DNA from: Neodontobutis hainanensis
Taxonomy: Eukaryota; Chordata; Actinopteri; Gobiiformes; Odontobutidae
Reading direction: 5' to 3'
Length of the DNA: 64,000 bases
NCBI GenBank assembly: GCA_024349245.1
Contig: JALDNG010000016.1
Coordinates: forward strand, 5,377,501 to 5,441,500
A model generated the notes under the pieces. That model was not told the DNA's origin, did not search any database, and saw nothing but the letters and a program-made list of their open reading frames with translations. Shown one piece after another: positions 21,701 through 35,200 of this stretch (within the stretch, counting starts at the first letter, position 1; every line of letters begins with the position of its first letter). The translations under genes were made by a program, and so were the position numbers.

Positions 21701-24700
21701 AGTGAGGCATTTACCTGTAATCCTTTTATGGTAGTAGGAGTTGTTGAGGTGTTTAGGAAGAGAAAAGGCCAGCCTTGTAAAATGAAACATTTTTGGATTT
21801 TAGGAGTAATAAAGGGTGAATGGCTGACACTGCAGAATTGAACAGTTTTATGCTTTCCCCTAAAATTGTCCTATTTGTCTTTAGTCATTTAATTTTATAG
21901 AGTAGAAGGGAGATTGAGGTGCACAGACTTGTTTGTACCATCTGAGCACTCAAAAATGGTAACGCTAATGTACAAACACATTTGACCAGAGTTACGTAGA
22001 CTGCAGTGCGTTTGTGGTATTTTCAAATTTCCATGATGTCGGTCTGATTGACATAATGACGTGGCATTTCTCTTTACTACATTATTCAGCGTGAAAGTGA
22101 TAAGTCCATCTTCCTTTGTTCTGGAAACATCAGAACAGGGCCTATTCATAATTGAACAGCTACTTCTGACTCTGCATTTTAAGAGAGCAACAGCTCTGGC
22201 CAGAAAATGCTGCTAAGCCAGTGCATGTGTCCAGCAACTGAACTTTTTTTTATTTTAGAAAGCTGCACACACAAAATATATAAATGTCACTGCATTTTAG
22301 TCCAATCCAAATACGTATAAAACTAAAGAAATAATTTGTCTATAACTGCCTTTAAATGTGAGGTGAGTGTTTTTTGTTGGCATCTGGTGGTGACACTTCA
22401 GATTGACCATACCCAGTGGAAAAAGGTCAGCTGATGAATTCACTTAGATTAGATAGATTTAGTGTTTGTGAATGTCCCGAGTGTTCATGCAAGAGTCTGT
22501 GTTTGAAAAGAAGCATGAAAGCACTTTTCCTCCATTAGTGAATAGTCTGTCTGCTCTTTGAAGCTGTAGGAAGTCCAAAGGGTTCTATGGGGCTTTAAAT
22601 GTTTATTTTTCCTAGAAAGATAAATACAAACAGTGTAGCGTTGAGCAATTATAGCCTAAATTACTTAAAATATAAATTTGACTGTTACTGACTATTTGTG
22701 GTAATTCAGAATTTATTTAATTAATTAAAGATTACACTTTATGTGACTTCTGTAAACTTTTGTATTCTGGTGTCAACACAACACAAGAACATTAACCTGA
22801 CTCACCAAATAGTCTGTTAGACAGAAAGCATTTTCAAAAGACAAGCACTTCAGATAAAAACCTGGAGGTGATTGGTTGAACGATCTTCCATATGATCCAA
22901 TCTGCAAGATCGATTTTAGTGAGCCTGTGGACTCGCAGATCTTTGAGATTCCAGCTGCTGTTCAAGGTAAAAAGAACATGGGTGCCTCAGTGCCTCACCA
23001 GGTAGAGAGCATCCCACATACTGTGTACTGTCTACACTGGCTTTAAACACAGAAAACTCCTCTGAGTCTGACTGCCCGGCAACAACGTCCCAATGTTCTA
23101 CTGTAAGAACAAATAGATCAATGCTACATATTACAGTACAATACATACTGTGTATTTTTGAATATAAACGTGTTTTATGTATTAAAATGAAATAACATTT
23201 TCCAGAGCAAAAAATGAAGTATGAGAATTATTTTGGCCAGCCTTTTATTCTGTCATCCCCTTCCTTCATGTTACCTGCCAAGTATCTCTGTCAATAAATG
23301 TTACAAATGCCATGAAATGATCTTTACATACTCTGTCTTTTACTTTTGATGTGACAGTTGACAGGTGACAGTGATGGTGTTTTCTTAACGAGGCAGAATA
23401 GTGAATGAAGCAGAGCTGCTTGAATGTGTCACACAAAGTATGTGTAAGTTATGTGTATATACTTTCTATGATTATTAATTTACTGGAAATGATATGTGCA
23501 TTTCCTTTTACAGATCTTATTGGTGAGTAGGGCCTATGAATCTGTGCTTCGAGTTGAACGTCCTTTCTGCACACAACACAACTGCACACTCATATACACT
23601 CAAGGAGCAGTGACTAACAGCAGGTAAGTGTGTGTGTTGGCTCATTTAGCGAGTCATCTGTATTCTTGTCCAGTTCCTCTTTCTGCTGTGGATGAGAAAG
23701 CAGCGCAGCTAACAGCACTTAGTGGAATTGGGTGTTTAAAATCTAACACACACACACAAGCACAAGTCTCTTTATTCTTTATCCACTTGCTCTTTTGTCA
23801 TTTCACTGCATTGTGCTTGTGCCCTCACTTACACTTTTTCTCCATTTTTTTCCCAAATGCCACGCAGCAGAATCCATAACTACGAGAGCTTCATTTTACT
23901 TTCACACTATTCTTGTAGGAGATTTATCTAACTTTTCAAAGTAGCAGCAGTGAACTTGGGGTCTTGTTGATGTAGCCCGAGCTCATCAAAAGCACATAAG
24001 TCATGTATCTACACAGCTTGATATCTCCCAAGCACACACAACCTGATGGACACAGCTGGACACAGTTTGGATACAGGGTTTAGTCCATAATGACTGAAGG
24101 AACTTTTACTGACCTGGGACAAACTTACTGTCAAATACCCCACTGTGAGCTAATATCAGCAGCTAGTGGATAAAAATATTGTGTTTAAAGTTACCAGTCT
24201 GATGAATAGCACTATGAATACAAAATGATACAAGCTTATTTATGTAAAAAAAAAAAAGAGTGGAATTTTGACAAAACAAAAATGTACATTAGAATCAAGT
24301 GACACACAGTAACCTTTCAGGACTGGCACTGGTTTCTTCTTGGTTTATGCCAGGAATGAATATAAAAGGGACACTTTTGCAAAAACAAAAATTAATGATT
24401 AATAATTCCCATACTCTTGAGTAATTATTTGTAATAACACAGATATCACTTCATTGTTTACATACTGTTCATCTGTATTTTAAGTTATTTTACGTAATAT
24501 AGAGCCCCTTGTTTTAAATGTAAGTATCTGTACATCATTATATTTAGCAGAACCACTCTCATTTGTTCCTCTTTTTTCTCTGGGGACATGTTGCTGGCTC
24601 AGGACATTTCATGTAATCTATTAATCATCATGAGTGTTATCACCAGCACTACAGACAAGAATCAATACACCGGCATTAGCAAGCTGAGGCTAATGAGAAG

Positions 24701-27700
24701 GAAATAAAGAGGATGTGACATCAGTTCTCCTTTGAGACAATCACAGTTAAAATGTTGCCCACAGAAATATTTAACAAATTTGTTTGATACAATATGGCTT
24801 CTTGTCCCAAAAGGATCAGATTTGTCCTGTCAAAGATTAAAAGTAGTGTGAAGACTTCAACAGATGACTTGTTTGATTTAATCAGAGTTTAGTTACACTG
24901 AGACCTGACCATGTGGCACGGCTTATAATTCTATTACACGAGAGCGTCCTGTGTCGGGAGTCTCACAAGATAAGACACAATCGAGAAGAATATAGACAGA
25001 CAGCAACAACTGGTATGACTGATACGTCTGTTTACCTCCAGTATTTATAATGTTACACAATTTTGTATTATTTTCTTTATTCAAGGGGTAAAATGGGATA
25101 TTTATGAATGAAATGTCATATTTTTTTGGTAATACTAGTAGTTGTACTATTTTCACTCGAGGGCATGAACTGCTGCAGCTTCTCTAACAATGAATAATGA
25201 ATAAAAGTGTTGTTTTTTTACCTTTAAGAGGAAGTAGAATTATATCTTCCACACCAGACAACAGTGAGAGTTGATGATGCAGCATAATCTGGATTTGATT
25301 AGTAGCCTAGTTCACAAAGAAATGGGAAAACAATAATCACGTATTATGCAGTGGACAGTGCATTTTGTTTGCAGCAAAATGAAAGCGTGTGAATGTATTT
25401 GTATGTAAACCATCAAAAACAAGTGTGGTGACCAAGGTGTCCAACAGCAAATATTTTAATGCTGTTTATTACCAAATAGAGAAATGAGAAATTAGCCTTT
25501 GCTACAAATGCATAATTAATAAAACATACCTGTCCCTTTTCAAATAAACTTAAGCTAGAACTAAGTTGCTATAACTGCAACATTGTCTTCCTCATCCCAT
25601 AATATGAATAATAAAATGGTGGGTAATATTGTCTTTTCTTTAAGATGTTTGCATGTTTATTTATTCTTGTTTGTATTTCTGCTATACTAATGCTTTTGTC
25701 TGTCTGAGTGAGTATATTTACAGCCCAAACAGCTCTTGGTTTTTTATTGTCTGCAGATCCCTTCTCTGACTAAACCACTGTGTATTCTGAGAAAATAGTA
25801 ATCTTGTATGTCACAACAAAGCACTTATCCTCTTGCAGTGACTTTTTATTAAAATATAAAAACTAAATGAGACCATTTATGTCTGGGGAAAATGCATTTG
25901 ACGAATATTGAACAATTCATTGTTATGGCATTCTCTAAGATGATTCAACAAAATTTTTACTTTTTGCCACTCTAGTGTTTCATATTGGCCTGCCTTGAAT
26001 CTTGTTTTCCTGTCACATTCACTTTACATATATAGTCTGCAAAATAAAAACGGTATCAAAAGTGCTGAAGAGTGGGCATTTTTGCTGTCAACAGAAAAAT
26101 TGCCCACGTTCACTGCTGACATTTAGTGTGGTCTGTGGTAAAAAGACTGTTTTGGAGTTTAATATAAATCTACAGTATAATACAAATCTTTAAACAATGA
26201 AGAGATATTTGTGTTCTGGACATGTCATTATCTGTTTTTGACCCTACTGGCTCATGACCAGCGAAAGGTTCTGGAAACAGTAATGTCCTTCGACTGTTTT
26301 CAGCTCAAAATGAAGCATGTGAGCACCAGTCTACAACAGTGCACCACAATCGCCTGCTTTAGATTCACAAGAGCTTTAAAGATGAAATATCTAGCTCGTT
26401 GCCAGAAAACATTACACAGCTTTTAAATGGCTCCCCAGCAGCTGGACAATGCTGAGCGGGGAGATTGCTGGCTTATCAGCTGCTATGCTGGTAATTATGC
26501 ATCTGTCCTTCATAAGCTGAATACTGCTGCTAAACCTCCAGTTTATCTTTGTAAAGATACACAGTACACACCTGTAAACCGGGACAGAAGGAGGAAACAG
26601 CAGTGCATCTTAGCAACAGCAAACTTGAAAACATATTTTCAAATTTTCTGTTCTGGTGAGGGTGCTGCAAGCTCTGTTAAATTTATGTTGGAAGTTTCCC
26701 ATTTGTTGTATTTAGCAGATATCACAAGGCTCTATTTGGGAAGCCTCTCCAAAATTAGTCAGGCCACCCCAAGCTAGTCAGAAGACAAATTCTCCACAAT
26801 CAGCGCACCATATGGCTTTCCCAAAATTCTCAGAGACAAAACAAATCATATTTGCCAACGTACCATCGCTATACTAGAGATAGTTATTCCAATAAACATC
26901 TTCTGCTTTATTTCTGAATGACTGGTGAAGATGTAGAGGCTCATCTAAACAGCCATAATCTCATACTGTGGCCACCAAACTGGACTTTTACCTTTTGGTT
27001 GCCCCTAGCAACTCAGCTCATAAAGATTATGTGAGCTTAAATGCTATAATCAGATGACTGCAAAGAGATGAGCATAAAACATTTAGTAATTTAGTAACAT
27101 CCTGTTCTTGTTAAAAAAAATGTAATTATATCTGTACACAAAGGTAGCTGCAATTTACTACAATCACATTGAAATGTCTGTTGCCTATAATTTTCTGTTT
27201 CTTCTTGTATGCATGAATTAGCCAAGGTCATCGTCTCTGATGTTGAATATATTTTTATGCCAGAGCATTTATCATCCCTGCTGTAGCTACTCCTCCACAC
27301 CTTCCCACACAGGAGCCGGCTCACATCCTACAAGCTGCGTGGCCTCAGCCTTGGACACCACATGCCACCCATTGTGCCTGTTCATTGAAGCAAAACAGGT
27401 GAATTATAAATTGCAGTTAAAAACAGTCAAAAACCTTGTGAAGCAACTTTTCTTTCATGGACAGAATACATGAATATTTTCCGCCGTCTATAACGATGTC
27501 AGCATTGCATCACATGTTGATTTTATTAGACGAGAAGATCACAGTGGAAATGCAGATCACTCGGTCTCCACACAGAGCACGCAGTAGCCTGATACTTTGA
27601 TTATTGGGGCCATTATGTTGCTGATTTTCATCGACCTCTACAGCTTCTCCTCGATTGTTGAGCATCAGAGAGATAGAGACAAATAGTCCATTTACTATGT

Positions 27701-27720
27701 AAAATAAATCTGATTCAGAA
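18756..27720. other. Noncoding region, no supported gene
   Basis: AT-rich sequence with frequent stops in all frames. I recognise no conserved domain, RNA gene or full-length element. Open frames up to about 116 codons (for example 26427-26777) lack any family resemblance or coding signature. A possible short exon-like stretch at 22918-22965 is treated under rejected items. The tract could be intergenic or a large intron. Confidence 0.5.
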
Positions 27721-27983
27721 AGGGCAGCAGTATAGCTCAGTGGGTAGTGGCCGTCCTCCGACCGGCGGGTGGGCGGATCGATCCCCGCTCGAAACATCCC
27801 AAAACATCATAACATCCCGCTCTCCCCCGCATACTGTCGTTGTGTCCTTGGGGAAGACACTTAACCTACATTGCCTCCAGTGAAGTTCTGTAACACTGGT
27901 AATAGTTTAATATGTGTAAAGCGCTTTGAGTGCCTACTACAGTAGGTGGAAAAGCGCTATATAAAAATAAAGATTATTATTAA
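27721..27983 (+). mobile_element. tRNA-derived SINE
   Basis: The head has an A-box-like TAGCTCAGTGGGTAG (27734-27748) and a B-box-like GGATCGATCCCC (27775-27786), the spacing of a tRNA-derived RNA polymerase III promoter. The body carries GTGTCCTTGGGGAAGACACTTAACC. The tail holds AAGCGCTATATAAAAATAAAG followed by an ATT-rich end, the LINE-type 3' end many fish SINEs share with their partner LINE. It appears full length. A second, truncated copy lies at 32090-32241 on the other strand. Confidence 0.85.
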
Positions 27984-30900
27984 AGTATATTGTATATTTT
28001 TATTTCAATACAATTCATTTCAATACAACTCATATAATTATCATTGGCTATTAATGAACTTTAGACGCTTTTGGTCAAATGTATCTGCCAATCTTCCAGT
28101 TATTGGACGACCTGCTCGACCTCCTGAGCCACTGTGCCCCTATACTGGATATACTATACTGTATAATATTGCTCTAAGCACAAATATACATTAGTTTTTT
28201 TTATAAATGCACAGTATATTGTGATCCTATCCCTCAGAGCATAAAACCAGTCATTTTAGGTTGCAACAATAAAAGAATATAAAGTATATATTATATTTAT
28301 GAGCACTCTCCAGATTTGTGTCAGTCTCAAGCTCGGCTGTATGAATGTGTTTTAACAACCTTATTGTCACAGCCTTCATGTCCTCATGTTCCTGCTCAGC
28401 CCTAACAACCTTCTGTGTGTGACAGTCTCAACACCTTTTAAAGGCCAGTCTATTTCTGTATAAAGAGGGACAACATGTTACAATGATACTGGATAAACTA
28501 TTCTTCAATATGTTTTATATTTTTTTTTTATTTTTTTATTTTTGGTGAGTAGAAGTGACCGCAAACTCCGCTACCCAGAGACTCACAATAAGGGTCTTTG
28601 ATTTAATAACACATCAATAGAAATCACCAGGGATTGACTTACTTAGTTCAAGTTTTTTACACTTTAATCTTAATGAAGCAGAGCAACTGAGAATTCAAAG
28701 TTTCTGTAAAAAAACACACACACAAAAAAAGGAAAATTGTATTGGTCCCAATCACAGACTTTAAAAAGAAAGTGATTCGAGAGACATCTTCCCAAATGCT
28801 TGACTCAAAGGTGAATAGAGACTTAATAGTAATTGGTCATTTCCTTTCATTTCATTTCGATTTTGAAAATGTAACTCATTCACACTTAGGTCTTTTCATA
28901 TCTTCATCTCAAAAGTTGAAAAATGCTTTTCCAAGTTTTCCTCCTGTAATTTCCGTTCCTTTATAGGATTTACAGAATGGAAATGAAGCTTCAAAACCCT
29001 TTGAACCACACCAACCGCTTCTGAGGCTAAGTCTCTCTCAGCGTTGCCTTCTGCTGCTATCAAATAAAACGATTATAATCTAAGACAGGACTGGTTTAAG
29101 TTACATCGTACATCTCCCATTCAACTCAAAAGTGTATCTATAGGCGTGATGTTGGCAAACACACAGTTTTAAATAATATATGTTACATGCATCGTCAACT
29201 TATGTTATACCTCAACAAATTTGTTAAATTTACTGTCCAATTCACAGAGTCTCAGAAGAATACAGGACTGTTTTGTTTTTTGTTTTTTGTTGATGTTTTT
29301 CATGCATGATGGGATATACTAAAAGCACATACATACATACGTTCATTCTCTTAACTGGCAAAGTCAGTCTTACTTTTAAAGATGGGGGGCGGAGTTATTT
29401 TTGGTATTTATGTTTTCACTCTTTTTTCTTCCATTGCTGGCATTTCCAAAAATATTTTAAAAGCTAATGTTTATCTATTGTTGTTCATTCAGGCCTTTTC
29501 TTCACTGAGCAGATTCGACTCACTGATTAATGCTTACCCGGCAGCATTGGAGCACTAAAGTGTGAAAAGATTAAACTAGTCCCGACTGGTACCTTAATAT
29601 GATTTATGTCAGGAACTCACATCTAATTTCCTGACATAAATCATAACATTTTTATTGTAGTGTGATTGTCATTGTTGCTATCTCATTAGGGCAAATATTA
29701 TAAGAACATAGACAATTGCAGATGTCAATTATTACATGCCTTTGGCTGATCTCAGACAGTATGCAGTCAACAGCTGCTCTTACTGGTGTAAAATTAGTGC
29801 ATGTTTAATCACTGCTGGGGGCCATTGTTTGGAGTGTGTTGTAAAGATTAATCATTATGTCTGCCAAGATGTTTTTTTGTCTCTTTCCATGTTTTGCCAG
29901 GTTTGAGAAGTCTGTTTTCTAAATCACTCTTGTGTTTATGTAGTTTCTGTTTTCAGTCACAGTGGAGGCAACTTTCATTTTCCTGTTACAAGTCAAATTT
30001 GTGTGCTGTTCAAGCTCGTCAGTAAGATCTAATCTCCGTGTGTTGATAGTAAACACTTAAAAATGGTGAGACACATGCTTATACTGGCTTATGCTCACGT
30101 TCATTAAAGTCACAAAGGTCAAACACCGTCACGTGCCAAGGACGTGAAAGAAACACACACTTCTCGGAGTATGTTATCGACACCTCTGTCACACTACGCG
30201 GATATCCTCTAAGTGCATGAAATACACAGCCTGGAAGTCTGTGCTATGTAACATGAAAGCTGACCAGCAATGGTTTTCTCAGCACTGCTCTTTTCTGGAG
30301 TGGTTTCTTTAGCAATAGGAACAAATACATCTTATATAGTATTCATAATATGTGGTTTCATTTCCTTCCCGTATGTGCTTCCTTCACCGCAATGTTGACA
30401 TTTACATTGCAGAATTTAAAGGTGGTTCTTGCCTCATTCCCAAAGTCTCTTTCATAACAACAGCTAATGGGAAACCGGCTAAAAATATTATTACAATATA
30501 TCCCAGCACTTTAGCTTTTGTTTAGAATAGTGATGAGGATTATTCCATACTGGTCTAACTTGATTGTTACTCATACCATGTTATAGCATTATTACCATTC
30601 ATTGTATGTATCTTACATTAACAATCAAATAAAAAATTAAAATTAAAATAAAATCAAGTGTTGTAATACACTCAGCAAGTAGCAGGAATATATAATGGTA
30701 CCATTACAGTCTAACACCTTTATGCATAAAGCCATTTGACCAAGTTGACATTTTTTTACATTACAAAGGTTTTTGTATCACCTTTGCCGTGAGAGCTCAA
30801 CCCTCATGTATGGGGATGTCCATTTTCCAAACATAAAACTTTAAATCACGTCCACAAATTATTGGAAGAAAATGTACAATTATGTAAGCAATTAATCTAA

Positions 30901-31599
30901 CGTTTGAACTAAAAATGCCAAATTAAAGCTAAAATCAGGGAGAGTAAAATGCATGAAACATCCCTGGTTCAAGTGAATGTTAAAATTTAAATATTTGAGT
31001 TTGATTAAAACAATCCCATTGAGTCCCTCTGTGCAGTGATACATTATTGTGATTAGCATTTAATTATCTTCACTGTAATGCATGGCTTCTGTACTGATCC
31101 AAGAAATGGCAGGCCCTTGAACATATCACAGCGCCAAGGGGGTACTATCAGTCTAAGCCATGTTTGGGGTGCATGCTGTCAAGCCCAGAAGTGTCATTTG
31201 TGTCTCTGTATGAGTGTCGATGTCGCTGCACAACAGCTCCATTCCCAAGAGAGGAGCCTGTTGGCTGGCAGACTTGCCCAGTTGTCGTCACTGTGCCTGA
31301 GGCAGCCCCTGAGACATTCTGGCCTCCCTGGAAGATACTCTGCTGGAGAGACATCAGAGCTGGCATGCAGGAAGAAAACCAAAGACTTGGGGAAGCACTG
31401 AGAGGAGCCAGAACTATCCAAATGTGATCAAAAGCTGTACAATGAAGCAAAATCACAGTTCACATGTTCTGATAGCTGCCTGTAGGCACACACAAATTGA
31501 TTGATTTTATTTCTTTAGGACAGCTTATAATGTACCTTAAGACAGAGCAGAGATGCTTGTACCAGATTATAGCTTCACAGCTCATTTCCATCTGTAGTC
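27984..31599. other. Noncoding region, no supported gene
   Basis: AT-rich, no domain recognised. A GC-richer patch at 31080-31430 has overlapping short frames on both strands but no splice pattern or family match. A perfect 17-bp hairpin lies at 29599-29644. Confidence 0.5.
29599..29644. other. Perfect 17-bp inverted repeat (hairpin)
   Basis: ATGATTTATGTCAGGAA (29599-29615) is followed by a 12-base spacer and the exact reverse complement TTCCTGACATAAATCAT (29628-29644). The stem is perfect but too short for a typical microRNA precursor, and the flanks do not extend it. Confidence 0.8.
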
Positions 31600-31604
31600 C
31601 TGTT

Positions 31605-31745
31605 GTACATGTTTTTGGTGTTGGGAAACTGGAGTGCCGGGAAGAAACATACGCAGACACAGGGAGACACAGAAATGGCCTGCCCTGGATGGGAATCAAA
31701 CCCAGGACCTTGCTGTGAGGCAGGAGTGTTAACCACACAATTGGC
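31605..31745 (-). mobile_element. tRNA-like teleost interspersed repeat, fragment
   Basis: On the minus strand it reads GTGGTTAACACTCCTGCCTC, CAGCAAGGTCCTGGGTTTGA and a TGTGTCTGCGTATGTTTC segment. It is the same family as the copies at 45765-46135 and 54481-54775. Only the first third is present. Confidence 0.7.
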
Positions 31746-32089
31746 CATAGAAAGTGTTCTCTTACTTTATAGACAAAAACATTCCACTTATTCATCGACT
31801 GATTAGTATTATCTTTATTGATTTCTGGATTTTTAAAATTGTAGTTAAGCTATATTAATTTACCTACATCAATCCCATTAACAGCTTCCCAAAAAAGGCC
31901 TATATTTTAGTTCATTTTTATGACATACATTACGTCCCCCTCTGAAATAGCTTTTGGGATTTTCTTTTGTTTATGGTCACAACAACAATGATGTAAGAGA
32001 TTTGTTCCTGCATTTATTGCCAGGCATTTAAAAAAAATAAAAATAAATAAATAAATATATATATATAGATTGATAGATACATAGATATC

Positions 32090-32241
32090 GTGGCAAGGTG
32101 GGTTAAGTGTCTTGCCCAAGGACACAACAACAGTATCAACTGTGAGGGAGAGCGGGATGTTATGATGTTTTTGGATGTTTCGAGCGGGGATTGAACTGCC
32201 CACCTGCCGGTCGATGGACCACTGAGTTACTGCTGCCCCCT
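32090..32241 (-). mobile_element. tRNA-derived SINE, 3'-truncated copy
   Basis: On the minus strand it reads GCAGCAGTAACTCAGTGG, a CAGTTCAATCCCCGCTCG B-box region, AAACATCATAACATCCCGCT and TGTGTCCTTGGGCAAGACAC. It matches the SINE at 27721-27983 along its first 150 bases and lacks the tail. It ends next to a TA/AAAT microsatellite (about 32034-32070). Confidence 0.8.
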
Positions 32242-35200
32242 TTATATGTGGGTCTAAATTGCAAATATAAAAAGTTCTTTTTTTACCATAGACATTTAAA
32301 GCCCTGATTTGTTGAGCTATTTTCTAAACCTACACCACGGTACCGCTAAATTGTAGAAATATTAGTTTTATTTCTTTATTAATGCTGGTGTGGAGTATTG
32401 TACATGTAAAGTCAGTGATAACAGGACTGTCATATTCTGCTCCAGTCAATATGACCAAGACCTCTGGGAAATAACCAGCATCATAAAAGCCATCTGTTAG
32501 TGCTTCCAGCCACCCACAGATTAATGAGATGTGGTAAAACAGCTAATCATTAATGTCTCATTACCATCGTGACAACGCTCAGGAAAAAGAGTAGAAGAAA
32601 ATGGGAAGGAAAGTTATAGTGTACATTAGAGTTTCTAGTGAGGATTTCAGCTTTGTGGAAATCCTCACAATTTTCACAAGGTGCAGGATGACTTCTAAAA
32701 AAAATAAAAGGGCAATTTAATTTTACTCTGGTCATGTACATTTTAAAAAGCTTTTCCATAAAGTTTCAATATACAACTAAAACTACTCATGTGTCAAATC
32801 TTAACACGTGCAAGCGTTTCTGTTCAGCAGCAGAATCCCATGTAACAACTGTCTGTACTGTCTAAAAACACTTAAACAACATGATTTGGCTTTAGTTACT
32901 ATTTAATGATACTTATTGTTTTCCTCTGTCTCTTTTGTTATTCAGTCAGTATGGTTTTTGTTTTGGTATTGAGCGCTGTCATCCCCTGGAAAAATAAAAC
33001 ATGTTTTAATAAGGTGAGACTGAATGGACGTGTGATTAAAGAGTAAATTACGGTATATTAGCTCGGGGGTGGAGATGAAGACACTGAGATAAACATCTGC
33101 ATTGTGGAAAAGATAATGGACTTGCTGTGGGAAACAATACACGGCTCAATGGCTTTTCCTTCCAAAGCAAACAACTTTCAGATAGTGACAGCCCATATTT
33201 ACAAAACCCATAGTAAAGTGTAAGAGTTTGTGTTGGTACAGATGGAATAGATTGGAAAAATGGATATGTAACTGTGAATATGTTACTGTGAATCCACACG
33301 TCTAATCACTGTTGCCACTCACTGACGCTTTTAGCCGCCGAGCTGCTTGCACATGTGTAAGCCATACAGACTACAAAATGTGTCACAACAGCGTTAGCGT
33401 GGTGTCAAGGCATGTGACGCACCCATCTGCAATGATTTACTCATACATACAGACATGCATAACATAACACACTATGACACAATAGCTGAGTTTGAATGCA
33501 GATGTATTTATTTCACTGTACCTTTGATTGAATCATTGAAGCAATGTTTTACAGGCTGTATATGAACAAATTCTAACAGTCCTTTTCCTGTTAGTCATTA
33601 CTCACATTTGTCATCAACGTCTTTGTCTCTTATTTGTTTCAGCTCAATAATTCAGCTTTAAATTATTCAAGTTTATCACAGTGGAAGGACAGAAAACACA
33701 TGAAATATGGCCGATAAACCCGGGGGTTGTTTAATATCAAGAAGCAAATATTAGGGGCCGTAGACAGAAATCCAAAAACAATAAAGAGACTGACCACTGC
33801 CTTAACATAGAGTTTTGTGACATCTGACACTTCCAAAAACATTAAAGAACCAATAACTAATAAAATGGTTAGAGAGTTCTTAGAACTCAAAATTGGAAAT
33901 CGTGAAATAACAAGAAATCTCAAATGAGTGTTAAAAGAACAGCCATTATACTTTGTGCGCCAGCCACAGTCTTCATGTTGTTAAGTACATTTGAAGGAAA
34001 CAATAAATAGAATAACAATAGTTGAACGCCTGAGATGGACTAGAAGTGTATCAGATGCTGATGCAGCACTATGAGCCACAGTGGGACAATGCTGAAGAAT
34101 GGAAACATGCCATACACACAACCTTAAGTGACAAGGACACTCTGCCACTGTGCTTCAGGAGAAGTTTGGAGAATGATTCATATTTAATTGATGGAAAATG
34201 AATTGCTGCAGAAAAACACAATGTGAAACACGTGTCATGGAAATTATGCGTAAAAACCATTATGTTAGTTGTTCTGTGGGTCACCTGGAGGTCACCTGTC
34301 TGTTTATGAGATCATTTAAGAAAAGTGTAAAGCATGACTTTGCCTCAGTAGCCTTGAAGACTCAATGACATTGTGTGTTTACCCTAAAAGGCACTGTTTA
34401 TGTGACCATGACTAATATGTACTAATATGAACTCATTAGACGCCTGTAAAAATAACTGAACCAGCAAATTTGGAAGTTGTAACAATATAATATAATAGAA
34501 CCAATATCATACATTAAGTAAAAAAAAAGGCACATTGGTAATTTTTCATAAAAGCAAACCTGCTTTAGGCTACATACATTTCAGATCTTGGCATTTCGTA
34601 TCTGCCCTTATATTTTCTCATCCCAGTTATTATAACTCCCACACACACACCTCCCCAGCACTGCTGCTGTGCTAACCACAGAGCAGCCATTTCCCCACAT
34701 TTCATAACATTTCTTTGCTGCAGGACCATAAAAACACTCATGCCCATGCCTTTCCGCTCTCCAGTTTTTCTCCTGCTCCACAACAGACTCTGCATACTTT
34801 TCTCACTCAATTGTTAAAGTTGCAGCTGAATGGAATATTTCCCCAGTAATAAATCAGAGCGCTTCACCTCACCCGTACCTTTCCTCTGAGCGTTTCGCTT
34901 AAAGCTCTGAAGAGAAGCAAATTGAACATTTCCAAACAATTAACCTCGTTATATTCCAGTACAACCTTACAAGCCCTAATCTAAAAACTCTCACACCTCA
35001 TTTGGAACATGACAGTGGTGATTTTGGAGTGAGGCCATCTTATCTTTCATTTGAAACTGTCTGCTTTGGTAACTTCTGCCTGGTTTTCTAACAATGAGCT
35101 ACAAATACAAAGAGGCCCCATGGTGCAATCCAAAGAGGCTTGTTCATACATTCCTGTTTTGTTTTGGTGTCTCCAAGCCCAATCCTCAATGTGTGCTTTT

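Noticed and set aside
22918..22965. Exon-like stretch with TTTTAG acceptor and CAAG|GTAAAA donor, plus strand
   Set aside because: Splice sites look plausible and the frame is open, but it is under 50 bases, no partner exon was found nearby and the peptide matches nothing I recognise.
26427..26777. 116-codon open frame, plus strand
   Set aside because: No family resemblance, no splice or promoter context, and AT-rich codon use like the surrounding noncoding DNA.
27721..27800. Functional tRNA gene
   Set aside because: A- and B-box-like motifs are present, but the cloverleaf is not maintained and the body and tail are those of a SINE.
31078..31456. GC-richer patch with overlapping open frames on both strands
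   Set aside because: Open in several frames at once with no domain, no splice pattern and no neighbouring exon; could be a conserved noncoding element, which I cannot test.
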